Positions 53,195 to 61,117 of a DNA stretch of 64,000 bases are shown here, piece after piece (the stretch's first letter is position 1; each line of letters starts with the position of its first letter). Source of the stretch: Nannocystis pusilla (GTDB lineage Bacteria > Myxococcota_A > Polyangia > Nannocystales > Nannocystaceae). Position numbers and translations under genes: made by a program. The notes below the pieces were generated by a model. That model had not been told where the DNA came from. It was given only the letters and a program-made list of their open reading frames with translations, and ran no database searches. The stretch is taken from assembly GCF_026626665.1 (NCBI RefSeq), contig NZ_JAPNKE010000002.1:7293168-7357167 (forward strand). The letters run 5' to 3'.

Positions 53195-55044
53195 ATGACA
53201 GGGCCTGGCAATGACGTGATCCTCGCGATCGAGGCGCCGAGCGCTCGCTTCTACCAAATGGACGGCCGGCCCGTATGGCCCGTGCGCAGCGCGAGAGAGC
53301 GGGACAGCCTGGAGCGGATGGTCTCGACCCTCGGCGGCACCGTCGCGTTCGTCGACCGCGCCGACGAGGCGGTATTGAGCGGACCGGAGCTCGTCGTCGG
53401 CCTCGGCGTCGGCGCATTCGAGCACGCCCGGCTCTACGCCCACCTGACCGGCCGCGCCTGCGAATTCGCCGAGGACCTCGAGCGACTCGCCGCATTCCCC
53501 GAGGCCGCCGTCGTCGTCACCACCTACGCCTTCGTCGACGAGCGGCTGCTCGACCAGCTCTACGATCGCTACCCGCTGACCTCCGCGCCCGGCCTGATCT
53601 TCAGCTACGACGACGCCGACCTCTCGCTGCAGGTGTTGACGCGGGCCGCCGCGCTCCACTGCAGCCACCGGCATTTCGAATACCGCCGCGTCGACATCAA
53701 CACCAACATCGAGTTCGGCGCCCACATGGCGCCCGAGTTCTCGATCGTCGGCGCCCAGGCCACGCCCGCGGAGTTTCGCCGGGCCCTGGCGAGCAACGCC
53801 GGCCTGCTCACGCTCTACAGCCACTCCGACGGCATCGACGCCTACCTGCGCGACGGCCTCGTGCTCTGCCCCATGGAGGGCGCCGACCTCGACGTCCAGC
53901 CGGCGCCCAGCTGCGTGGTCACGGGCTATTGCCAGCGCTGCAGCCGGCCGATGTCCGAGGTGCTCGGCACCGAAACCCTGCTCCACCCGCGCGCCGTCAA
54001 GGCCCACGTCCTCGTCTATTGCGTGTGCTGGGGCCTCTATCCGTCGCAGCACATGTACTCGCCCGCCTACGCCCTGTCGCGCCGGTTGCTCGAGAGCTTC
54101 ACCGTCGGCGCGCTGGTGACGAGCTGGGAGATCAACATCCAGCGCCTCCCGCTCACCGCCCGCCTGTTCCACGACGTCGCGCGCGGCCTGCCGCTCGGCG
54201 AGGCGCTGGCGCGCCACCTGTCGTCACCCGAGGCCCGCGGCAACTACCACAAGCTGTGCCTGATCGGCGACCCCGGCGTCCGCCTCGAGCCCCTCGACGT
54301 GCCCGATCCGCTCGCGGGCGTGCAAGCCTTCCAAAACCCCCGACACCGTCGCCACGCTGCTTCGCGGGGCTCGCCCTGCTGCGGCTGATGATCCTCCGCG
54401 GCCACGCCAGCGAAGGTCGCCCCGACGTCGCCGCCAGGGTCACCGCGAGCGCCGCCGAGTACGAGGCGATGCTCGTCGAGGGCCGACGTCACGACGCCGC
54501 GCTCGTCGATCGCTTTCGCCATGACATGCTCGACTGGCTGACGAGCCAGGACACGATGCTGTCCAAGAACTGGGGCCGGTTCGTCGACAGCATCGAGGCC
54601 CTGCCCGAGAAGACGCCGTGCTCCGTGTGCGGCCGGCGGACCGTGGCGCGGGCGTTCGTCCTGCGGATCGCCGGAGCCGTGCCGCGGCGCGAGACGGTGT
54701 GCCCGAGCTGCGGTTCGGTGCAGGACATGCCGCTCGATCACACCCTGTCGATGTCGGTCACGCCCGACGGCTGGATGCACCTGCACGGATCGCCGCCTCG
54801 ATCGGAGTGGCTCGCCCGCGTCACCATCGAACGCTTCTTCACGCGCGAGACCCTCCACTGGGACTGGCCGGCCGCCGCGACGGGCGAGCCGGCGCAGTCG
54901 TTTCAGGTGCCCGAGCCGTGGCCGCACGTGCCGTTCCGGCTGTCCCTCATCATGGTCCACGGCGACTGCGAGTTTATCGTGCTCGGCTGCCTGTACCGCG
55001 GACCCCTCTCGCCCGAGGGTGACGCGGTCGACTCCATCGCCTGA
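53195..55044 (+). CDS. CHAT-domain caspase-like protein with zinc-ribbon C-terminus (frame break)
   Basis: About 616 aa if one net base is restored between 54330 and 54370. The region ~200-365 looks like a CHAT/caspase-like peptidase: a His motif GLLTLYSHSDGID near residue 208, the Cys motif HVLVYCVCWGLYPS near residue 275, then GALVTSWEIN, a G-x-x-L-G-E-A-L helix and the closing YHKLCLIGDPGV. Both catalytic residues seem present. Four further Cys in the first half (CQRCSRP) and paired CxxC motifs in the C-terminal ~200 residues (CSVCGRR, CPSCGS) suggest zinc ribbons. It adjoins an M28 peptidase and Nif11-like peptides and may process them; it could instead be a stress effector. It shares a promoter region with the HTTM gene. 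Confidence 0.6.
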
Positions 55045-55060
55045 GCCGAACCGCGACGAC

Positions 55061-55954
55061 TCACTTCGCCCGCGCGCCGACCAGGCGCCCGATGCCGGTC
55101 ACCAGGCCGCGGCTGACCGTCTCGAGGAATTCGTAGTCGAGGGTGTCGGGCAGATCCGACGGCTCGTGATAATGCGGATTGCGCAGACCGGCGGTGTCGG
55201 TGACCAGCACGGCCGGATATCCGAGCTCCCAGAACGGCACGTGATCGCTGCGGCACGACGTCGGGATCCACTCACCTTTGAAGCCGGTCGGCAGGGTGAA
55301 CGTCCGCGCCTCCGCCGCTCGCAGCCCGCGCGCGAGGGTGTAGGTCGAGCGCAGGCCGCGGAGGTTGTAGAGAAGCCCGATGAAGTCGCCGCGATCAGGC
55401 AGCACCTTGCCGAGGTTGCCGGGGTACTGCTGGCTGCCGGGAGCGTGGCTGCAGTAGCCCACCATCTCGAGCGACATCATCAGGCGGATCGGCTGCCGGG
55501 CCCACTTGCACTGGGCCGCGTGATGGCGGCTGCCGCAGAACCCGACCTCCTCGAGATCGAAGGCGACCAGGCGCAGATCGTGGCGCCGGGGCAGCGGCGC
55601 CAGGCAACGACCGATCTCCAGCAGCGCCGCCAGGGCCGAGCCGTTGTCGTCGGCGCCGGGCGAATCGGGGACCGAGTCGTAGTGGGCCCCGACGACCACC
55701 AGCTCGCGCTCGCCGTCGTCACCGTCGCCCGGAAGCTCGACGACGAGGTTCTCGTGGACGACCCGACCGCGCAGGAACGGCTCGATCCGCAGCGCCCCGC
55801 TGATCGCCGACATCCGCTCGAGCAGCCGCTGCTTGACGCGGGCGTGCCCCTTCGGGTTGGCGCGGGGGCACCGAGGCTCCGCGACCGCCTCGACGTGGGC
55901 CCGCAGGCGCGCGCGCTCCGGCTGAACTGAAATCGTCCGCTTCGCGGCGTACAT
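55061..55954 (-). CDS. M28-family zinc peptidase
   Basis: A 297-aa zinc exopeptidase, 17 bases from the convergent CHAT gene. Zinc-binding residues are visible: GAHYDSVPDSPGADDNGSA (His and bridging Asp), D-L-E-E-V-G (catalytic and ligand Glu), LEMVGY, and the C-terminal PHYHEPSD His. M28 enzymes are aminopeptidases or, in a few cases, glutaminyl cyclases. No signal peptide is seen from MYAAKRTISVQ, so it should be cytosolic, unlike most secreted M28 peptidases; an upstream Met gives only 12 extra residues. Together with the CHAT protein it could trim a leader peptide of the Nif11-like products. That is inference. Confidence 0.85.
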   Translation of the reverse strand: MYAAKRTISVQPERARLRAHVEAVAEPRCPRANPKGHARVKQRLLERMSAISGALRIEPFLRGRVVHENLVVELPGDGDDGERELVVVGAHYDSVPDSPGADDNGSALAALLEIGRCLAPLPRRHDLRLVAFDLEEVGFCGSRHHAAQCKWARQPIRLMMSLEMVGYCSHAPGSQQYPGNLGKVLPDRGDFIGLLYNLRGLRSTYTLARGLRAAEARTFTLPTGFKGEWIPTSCRSDHVPFWELGYPAVLVTDTAGLRNPHYHEPSDLPDTLDYEFLETVSRGLVTGIGRLVGARAK

Positions 55955-56020
55955 CGCGTCAGCGTACCGCGAGTGCCCTGATAAGTCCAAAGGGAGCGGC
56001 GAAGAGGCTCCGCCGCTCGT

Positions 56021-56040
56021 TCCTCGCTATTCAGCGAGGA
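56021..56040 (-). terminator. Hairpin after Nif11-like peptide gene 1
   Basis: TCCTCGCT and AGCGAGGA form a perfect eight-base stem with an ATTC loop, 27 bases past the peptide stop codon and before the M28 gene. It may end the peptide transcript so that more peptide than enzyme is made. Confidence 0.6.
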
Positions 56041-56066
56041 TCATGGTCCTGGGACGGACCCCGCTG

Positions 56067-56300
56067 CTACCAGCAGACGGGCTCGCCGAGGAACAGGCTG
56101 CGGATGGCCCACTCGGGCAGACCATGCTTGCGCAGTTCTGCCGTGGCGATCGACCGCGCGTTGGCGGCCAGGGTGTTCTCGTCGTCGCCCAGGCCGGCGT
56201 CCTGCGCGTGCTTGAGCAGCTCGTCGCTGTTCTTGGCGTTGCGCAGCTTGTTGTGCAGGTCCTTGGAGCCCGCAGCCTTGTTGAAGATGCTCTCGCTCAT
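56067..56300 (-). CDS. Nif11-like small peptide 1 with FLGEPVCW tail
   Basis: A 77-aa peptide, MSESIFNKAAGSKDLHNKL..., resembling Nif11-type leader peptides: an N-terminal amphipathic helix (DLHNKLRNAKNSDELLKHAQDAG) and a second helix (LAANARSIATAELRKHG). It ends LPEWAIRSLFLGEPVCW, matching the second peptide (58025-58267) in LP-x-WA-x2-S-x-FLGE-x-VCW, while the rest differs. The tail could be the modified core of a ribosomal natural product; a double-Gly leader site is absent. ATG 56300 is chosen because AAGGA lies eight bases upstream; MKT-MSES at 56309 is possible. A good TTGACA promoter lies ~85 bases upstream. Confidence 0.75.
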   Translation of the reverse strand: MSESIFNKAAGSKDLHNKLRNAKNSDELLKHAQDAGLGDDENTLAANARSIATAELRKHGLPEWAIRSLFLGEPVCW

Positions 56301-56706
56301 CGTTTTCATCCTTGGTTTCAGGGACGTAGAGCGACACATGCGCCCTACTCTATGAATCTTGCTGCAATCGTATCGCAACTGTCAATCATACGAACGACGT
56401 TCGACAATGGGGGCTCTCGGAGACGCCGGACGGCGGGCCGGACACACGAATCAGCACGTGCATACGCGCGAGCGCGGGCGCGATCGCCGGCGCGATCCGC
56501 CGGAGTCAGCCGCGTCTACCCGCGCATTTTCAGCGCCGCCGCACCCTCCACAGGGGCTTCTTTGCCACAATCACCATTCCGAGACAGCCGCGCCCGCTGC
56601 CGGCGTTGCGCTGAACCAATGACGACATCGACCCGGAGCACGACGGGCCGACTTCGATTCGCCAAAGCGACGATTCACGCTCGAGGACGGACGGCGGAGG
56701 GACCTC
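56301..56706. other. Non-coding region upstream of Nif11-like peptide 1
   Basis: About 400 bases, clearly less GC-rich than the surroundings in 56310-56420. It holds the probable promoter of peptide gene 1. No gene is supported in 56420-56706, downstream of the pyruvyltransferase stop. Confidence 0.6.
56356..56385 (-). promoter_or_regulatory. Probable sigma-70-type promoter of Nif11-like peptide 1
   Basis: On the minus strand TTGACA (56385-56380) is followed after 18 bases by CAAGAT. The -35 is perfect; the -10 is a partial match. Confidence 0.45.
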
Positions 56707-57921
56707 TCAAGCGGGCCGAGCCCATGTTCGTGCGGTCGTATTCGTGAGACTGGACGACGCGGCGATGCCGTGCGCGATCCGGTCGAAGTGAGCGTGGATG
56801 ATCGCGCGGACCGGACCGAGGTCGGGTGGCTCGCCGCGCGGTCGTTCGCGCAAGCGCTGCAGGGGTCCGCGCCAGCGCTCGACGAGCGCGTCGCCCAGGA
56901 GCAGGGCGTCGTCCGCGGGATCGGTGAGCCCGTGCCGGCGCGCGGTCACGATGCGGTCTTCCCAGGAGAACAGCCGGAGGAGGTTGCGGCTGCGCGAGCG
57001 GACTGCGTCCTCCCGATCGATCACCAGGAAGGGGATCCCCGCGAGCAGCGCGGCGATCGTCCCGTGGTAGGTGTCGTTGATCGAGGCGTCGAACTGCGCC
57101 ATCAAGGCGAAGGTCGCCAGCGGGTCCTGGTAGCGCTCGATGTAGTGGAAACGGTCCCCGTATTTTTGCTGGATCCGCAGCACCCCCTCGATGTGGTTGT
57201 ACTGGCGGCTGTACGGATAGACCCACACGTCGTAGTCTTTTAAAAGGGTCGCGTCCGCTGCGATCGCGTCCACGATGCCCTCGATGAAGTGCGCCATGAC
57301 CGAGAGCCCGAGGATCTTCTTCTCGCGCTTCAAGCGGGGCACTTCGACCCCGCGGAGCACCTCGGTCAGGTCCAGGGAGAGCGTCGGGTCGGGGCAGAAC
57401 GCGATCTTGTCGGCGCAGCCGAGCTCCCGCAGCGCGTCGCGGACGTACTCGGTGCGCACGCCCACGTAGTCTGCGCGCTCGCACAGGCCGCGGAGGCGCT
57501 CGGTGTGGAAGCCGTCGACGATCTCTTCGCGGGACAGGGCCGAGTGCGCCGCGTTGTAGAACACCGGCGGACCGGGCGACTCGAGGAAGACCGGCGAATC
57601 GAGGAGGAACACCGACGGCGCCGGCGGCGGCGCGAGGATGATGTCGCCGCCGAGGACGAGCGCGTCGTAGCCCATGAGGCTGGTCTCCAGCAGGGTCTGG
57701 CCCCACTGCGAGGAGAAGTATCGCAGCTCGCGGCCGTGCACGAGCTCGCTGCGGAGCCCGTGGAAGCGACCGATCGCGTCCTCCGAATAGATGTCGAACG
57801 AGGCGTCGGGCAGCCGCCGGCCGAGCGCGCGGAGGGCCGCCTCGAGGATGAGAAAACAGCCGGGGTTCCGCTCGCCGAAGTAGCCGCCATACATCCCCAC
57901 GAGAGCGACACGACGCTTCAT
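56707..57921 (-). CDS. Polysaccharide pyruvyltransferase-family protein
   Basis: A 404-aa protein of the PS_pyruv_trans family, which usually transfers pyruvate from phosphoenolpyruvate to sugars. Recognised features: the N-terminal MKRRVALVGMYGGYFGERNPGC strand-loop, ALVLGGDIIL, RADYVGVRTEYVRDAL, CPDPTLSL and the C-terminal SINDTYHGTIAALLAGIPFLVIDRED with the conserved H-G pair. GGAG lies eight bases before ATG 57921. It follows Nif11-like peptide gene 2 by 103 bases on the same strand and precedes peptide gene 1. No exopolysaccharide genes are nearby, so a peptide-tailoring role deserves consideration; this is speculative. Confidence 0.82.
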   Translation of the reverse strand: MKRRVALVGMYGGYFGERNPGCFLILEAALRALGRRLPDASFDIYSEDAIGRFHGLRSELVHGRELRYFSSQWGQTLLETSLMGYDALVLGGDIILAPPPAPSVFLLDSPVFLESPGPPVFYNAAHSALSREEIVDGFHTERLRGLCERADYVGVRTEYVRDALRELGCADKIAFCPDPTLSLDLTEVLRGVEVPRLKREKKILGLSVMAHFIEGIVDAIAADATLLKDYDVWVYPYSRQYNHIEGVLRIQQKYGDRFHYIERYQDPLATFALMAQFDASINDTYHGTIAALLAGIPFLVIDREDAVRSRSRNLLRLFSWEDRIVTARRHGLTDPADDALLLGDALVERWRGPLQRLRERPRGEPPDLGPVRAIIHAHFDRIAHGIAASSSLTNTTARTWARPA

Positions 57922-58024
57922 GCTGCGATCTCCGGGCGAACGAGGTCGGGGTTCGGGGTGGATATTCGAGGCGAGGAGAAGGTGCCCATACACCGACACG
58001 ATGGACGGGGTATGGGCGTTCAAG

Positions 58025-58267
58025 TTACCAGCAGACGGACTCGCCGAGGAACATGCTGTCGACCGCCCAGTGCGGCAGGGACAGCGGCGCCAACGCCTTC
58101 GCCGCGACGGACCGCACGGCGGAGGAGAGGGCGTGGTTCTCCAGGGTGTATCCGGCCGTCTCGGCGATCTTCAACAGCTCCTGGGGGTTCTTGGCGGCGT
58201 TCACCTCGCCCTGCAGCTTCGGCGACGCAGCGACCGCGGCGAGAAATTCTGAGGCATCGTTCTTCAT
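58025..58267 (-). CDS. Nif11-like small peptide 2 with FLGESVCW tail
   Basis: An 80-aa peptide, MKNDASEFLAAVAASPKLQGE..., whose N-terminal part has the classic Nif11 pattern (FLAAV-x5-L-x3-V-x4-N-P-Q-E-L-L-K-I-A-x2-A-G-Y). It ends LPHWAVDSMFLGESVCW, the same tail as peptide 1. The last ~35 bases before the stop are almost identical in DNA between the two genes, although the leaders differ, suggesting tail conservation by selection or conversion. AGGAG lies ten bases before the ATG. It is probably co-transcribed with the pyruvyltransferase-family gene downstream. Confidence 0.8.
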   Translation of the reverse strand: MKNDASEFLAAVAASPKLQGEVNAAKNPQELLKIAETAGYTLENHALSSAVRSVAAKALAPLSLPHWAVDSMFLGESVCW

Positions 58268-58850
58268 GTCTTTTCTACTCCTGACTGCCTACATTAAGGC
58301 CCCGTACGTTAACCACTCTGGATCGGTCGGGTCAAGGTTAAAGGCCACACACGGCCTCGCGTTCGTCGTTCGTGTGATGACGGCCGCGCCCCGTCGATTG
58401 CGCGGAGGCGTGCTCCGCCTGCGCCTGACGGCCGCGGGGCCCGCTCCTGCGGCGCAATGCGAAGCGCACGCTCCCGCCGGCGAATCGGCGCTGCACGCCG
58501 TCGCTCTTCCTGCCGACAATCGCCATGCATGGCCGACCGGCGCGCTAGGGCGGGCGATTGCGGTGACCATGACGAATGCAGCCTCGCCCCGAACCGGGGC
58601 CCGGGCGGTCGCCCAGCGCGCGGGACGACCAGACCATTGTCGCTCCCCGGGCGCGGCCCGCGGATCGAAGACGCGGCGGCGCGCGGGCGGGTCTTTCCTC
58701 GCCGAGCGCGCTCGCCGGCCGAACCGCGATGGCGGGGCCGCGCCGAGAATGCTGTTTCGCGCGCCCCTGCGGCGGCGATCGCCGCTGTTCGGAATTTGTG
58801 TTGGACGCCGCGCGCGCCTGGCCTACATTGGCGGCGAACACGGAGTTGTC
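58268..58850. other. Non-coding region between peptide 2 and GNAT genes
   Basis: About 580 bases. It holds the peptide 2 promoter near 58307-58335. The rest (58380-58850) is GC-rich; open frames there have Arg/Ala-rich, non-coding-like translations. Confidence 0.6.
58307..58335 (-). promoter_or_regulatory. Probable sigma-70-type promoter of Nif11-like peptide 2
   Basis: On the minus strand TTGACC (58335-58330), a 17-base spacer, then TTAACG (58312-58307), about 40 bases before the ATG. The spacing is ideal; the -10 is weak but set in A/T-richer DNA. Confidence 0.5.
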
Positions 58851-59393
58851 GTGCCCCCAGAGATCCTCACCAAACGCCTGCGCCTCGACGATTTGACCGC
58901 GGATGACGCCCACGCGCTGTTCACCTACCGCTCCCATCCGGAGGTGACCCGCTTTCAGGGCTGGTGCCCCGCGGCGGTCGAAGACGCCGGGGCCTTCATC
59001 GCTCGCAACGCGACCAAACCCTTCAACCAGCACGACTCGTGGTATCAGCTCGCCATCCGCGCCGCGGACACGGGCGCGCTGATCGGCGACTTCGGCGTGC
59101 ACTTCATCGGCGACGACGGCCAACAGGCGGAGATCGGCTTCACCATCGATCCCGCGTCCCAGCGCCGGGGCCTGGGCTCCGAGGCGGTGATCGCCGTGCT
59201 CGATCACCTGTTCACCGCGCTTCAGAAGCACCGGGTGTACGCGTCGGTCGACCCGCGCAACGAGGCCTCGATGGCGCTGCTGAAGAAGGTCGGTATGCGG
59301 CAAGAGGCCCATTTTCGGGAGAGCCTGTTCTGGAAGGGCGAATGGGTCGACGACGTGGTGTTCGCGCTGCTGCGCTCGGAGTGGCGGGCCTAG
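58851..59393 (+). CDS. RimJ/RimL-type GNAT acetyltransferase
   Basis: A 180-aa N-acetyltransferase. From GTG 58851, PPEILTKRLRLDDLTADDAHALFTYRSHPEVTRF is the typical RimJ/RimL opening. The acetyl-CoA loop is QRRGLGSEAVIAVLDHLF, and ASVDPRNEASMALLKKVGMRQE is the C-terminal signature. It would acetylate an amino group of a protein, antibiotic or pathway intermediate. GGAG lies five bases upstream. It converges with the carbamoyltransferase gene, their stop codons overlapping by about three bases. In this locus it may give self-resistance or tailoring, but the family is very common. Confidence 0.87.
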   Translation: MPPEILTKRLRLDDLTADDAHALFTYRSHPEVTRFQGWCPAAVEDAGAFIARNATKPFNQHDSWYQLAIRAADTGALIGDFGVHFIGDDGQQAEIGFTIDPASQRRGLGSEAVIAVLDHLFTALQKHRVYASVDPRNEASMALLKKVGMRQEAHFRESLFWKGEWVDDVVFALLRSEWRA

Positions 59394-61110
59394 CTCGGCC
59401 GCGACACCAGGTAGCTCCCCAGCGCGAGGTAGTTGATCCGGGTCGTCATGAACGTCTTGATCGCGTCCTGCGGGGAGCACACGATCGGCTCCGAGTCGTT
59501 GAATGAGGTGTTCAGGACCAGCGGCACGCCGGTCCTGCGCTCGAACTCGGCGATGAGCTCGTAGTACCGCGGGTTGTCGGCGCCGCTCACGAGCTGCGCC
59601 CGCACGGTGTCGTCCTTGTGGATCACCGCCGGGATGCGCTCGCGCTTGTCCGGGCGCACGATCGAGGTCGCCAGCATGTACTTGTTGGCGTCGGCCCCGC
59701 CGCCGGCGTCGAACCATGCGTCGGCCTTGTCGGCGAGGACGCTCGGGCAGAACGGCCGGTAGCGCTCGCGGTGCTTGACCTGCACGTTCATCCGCTCGCG
59801 CACGTCCTTGTCGCGCGGATCGGCCAGCAGGCTGCGGTTGCCGAGCGCGCGCGGCCCCCACTCCATCCGCCCCTGAAACCAGCCGATGATGTTCCCCTCG
59901 GTCAAGAGGCGCGCGACCTCTCGAGTGACGTCGACCTTGCGATGCGGCAGCGAAGTGTGGGCCAGGATCCGCTCGATCTCCGCGTCGCCGTACTCCGGCC
60001 CGAGGTAGGCGTCGGTGAACACGTAGTTGCGCGGCTGGCCGAGGACCTCGGTCCAGATCAGGATCGCCGCTCCGAGCGCGGTCCCGGCGTCGTGCGCGGC
60101 CGGCTGGATGAACACGTCGTCGAACAGCCCGCTGCGCACGATCTTGCCGTTGGCGGCGCAGTTGAGGGCCACGCCCCCGGCCATGCACAGGTTGGGGTAG
60201 CTCGCGCGGTCGAAATTGGCGAGCACTGCGAACAGCGCCTCCTCGGTCAGCTGCTGCAGCCCCGCGGCCACGTGCGCGTAGGCCTGCCAATCGTCGACGC
60301 CGAAGTCGACGGGCTCGCTGCGCCGCGGCAGCTCGAACAGCCGCTCGAGCGGCGAGAAGTCCGGTGATTCGTGGCGCAGCATGTCCTGGTCGACCGCGAG
60401 GGTCGACCGGTCGGTCATGATCCGCGAGAACGCGTCGATCGTCCGCGCCGGGTCGCCGTAGGCCGCGAGGCCCATGACCTTGCACGCGTCGTAGCGGCTG
60501 AAGCCGAGGTAGCGCGACAGCTTCTCCCACACGAAGCCGAGCGAGTCGGGGAAGGTGAAGTCGCGGACCTTCTCGAGCCGCGTGCCCGCGCCGTGGTAGA
60601 GCGAGCTGCTGGCCCACTCGCCGATCCCGTCGACCACGAGGACCGCCGCGCGCTCGAACGGCGAGACGTGGAAGGCGCTGGCGGCGTGGCACGCGTGGTG
60701 CGACAGGAAGTGGAACTCGCCGCGAAAGCCGGCCTCGCCGAGCTGCTTCTTCGAGGCCAGCACGCCCTCCAAAATTTCAGCCCGTTCTCCTGGCTCTGGT
60801 AGCTCGTCGCTTCGAGCTCCCATTCGTGCTGATGCGCCCCGCTGCTTCGCCACGCCTCGACCCCGGCCTGCAGCGCCTCGGGGCTGAACGAGTAGCCGAC
60901 GTGCGCGACGTCTTCGAGGCCGATGCCCTCGTGGGCCAGGCAGGCCCGGATCGCCCGCCACGGCAGGACGCTCGTGCTGTCCGGCGTCGAGTGCTTGCCG
61001 TGCTTGCGGCGGTTGAGCCGCTCCTCTTCGATGGCGATCCGCACCACCCCGTCCTTGACCAGGCAGGCGGCAGATTCGTGGTACGCGGCGTTCAGACCGA
61101 GGATGTACAT
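59390..61110 (-). CDS. NodU/CmcH-type O-carbamoyltransferase (frame break)
   Basis: A 573-aa enzyme after one missing base is restored at the A/T run near 60775 (LKILEGVLASKKQL). It has the two domains of the family: an N-terminal Kae1-like ATP/metal domain (MYILGLNAAYHESAACLV, FLSHHACHAASAF, VVDGIGEWAS, the MAGGVALNCAANGKI loop) and a C-terminal YrdC-like part (MEWGPRALGNRSLLADPR, PLVLNTSFND). Such enzymes make carbamoyl-AMP from carbamoyl phosphate and transfer the carbamoyl group to a hydroxyl of a natural product. It begins eight bases after the NRPS stop, so it is in the same operon and probably decorates the NRPS product. Confidence 0.88.
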
Positions 61111-61117
61111 GGTGCCC

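Noticed and set aside
56043..56747. Plus-strand open frame covering the peptide 1 gene
   Set aside because: It runs antisense to the Nif11-like peptide and has no coherent domain or ribosome-binding site.
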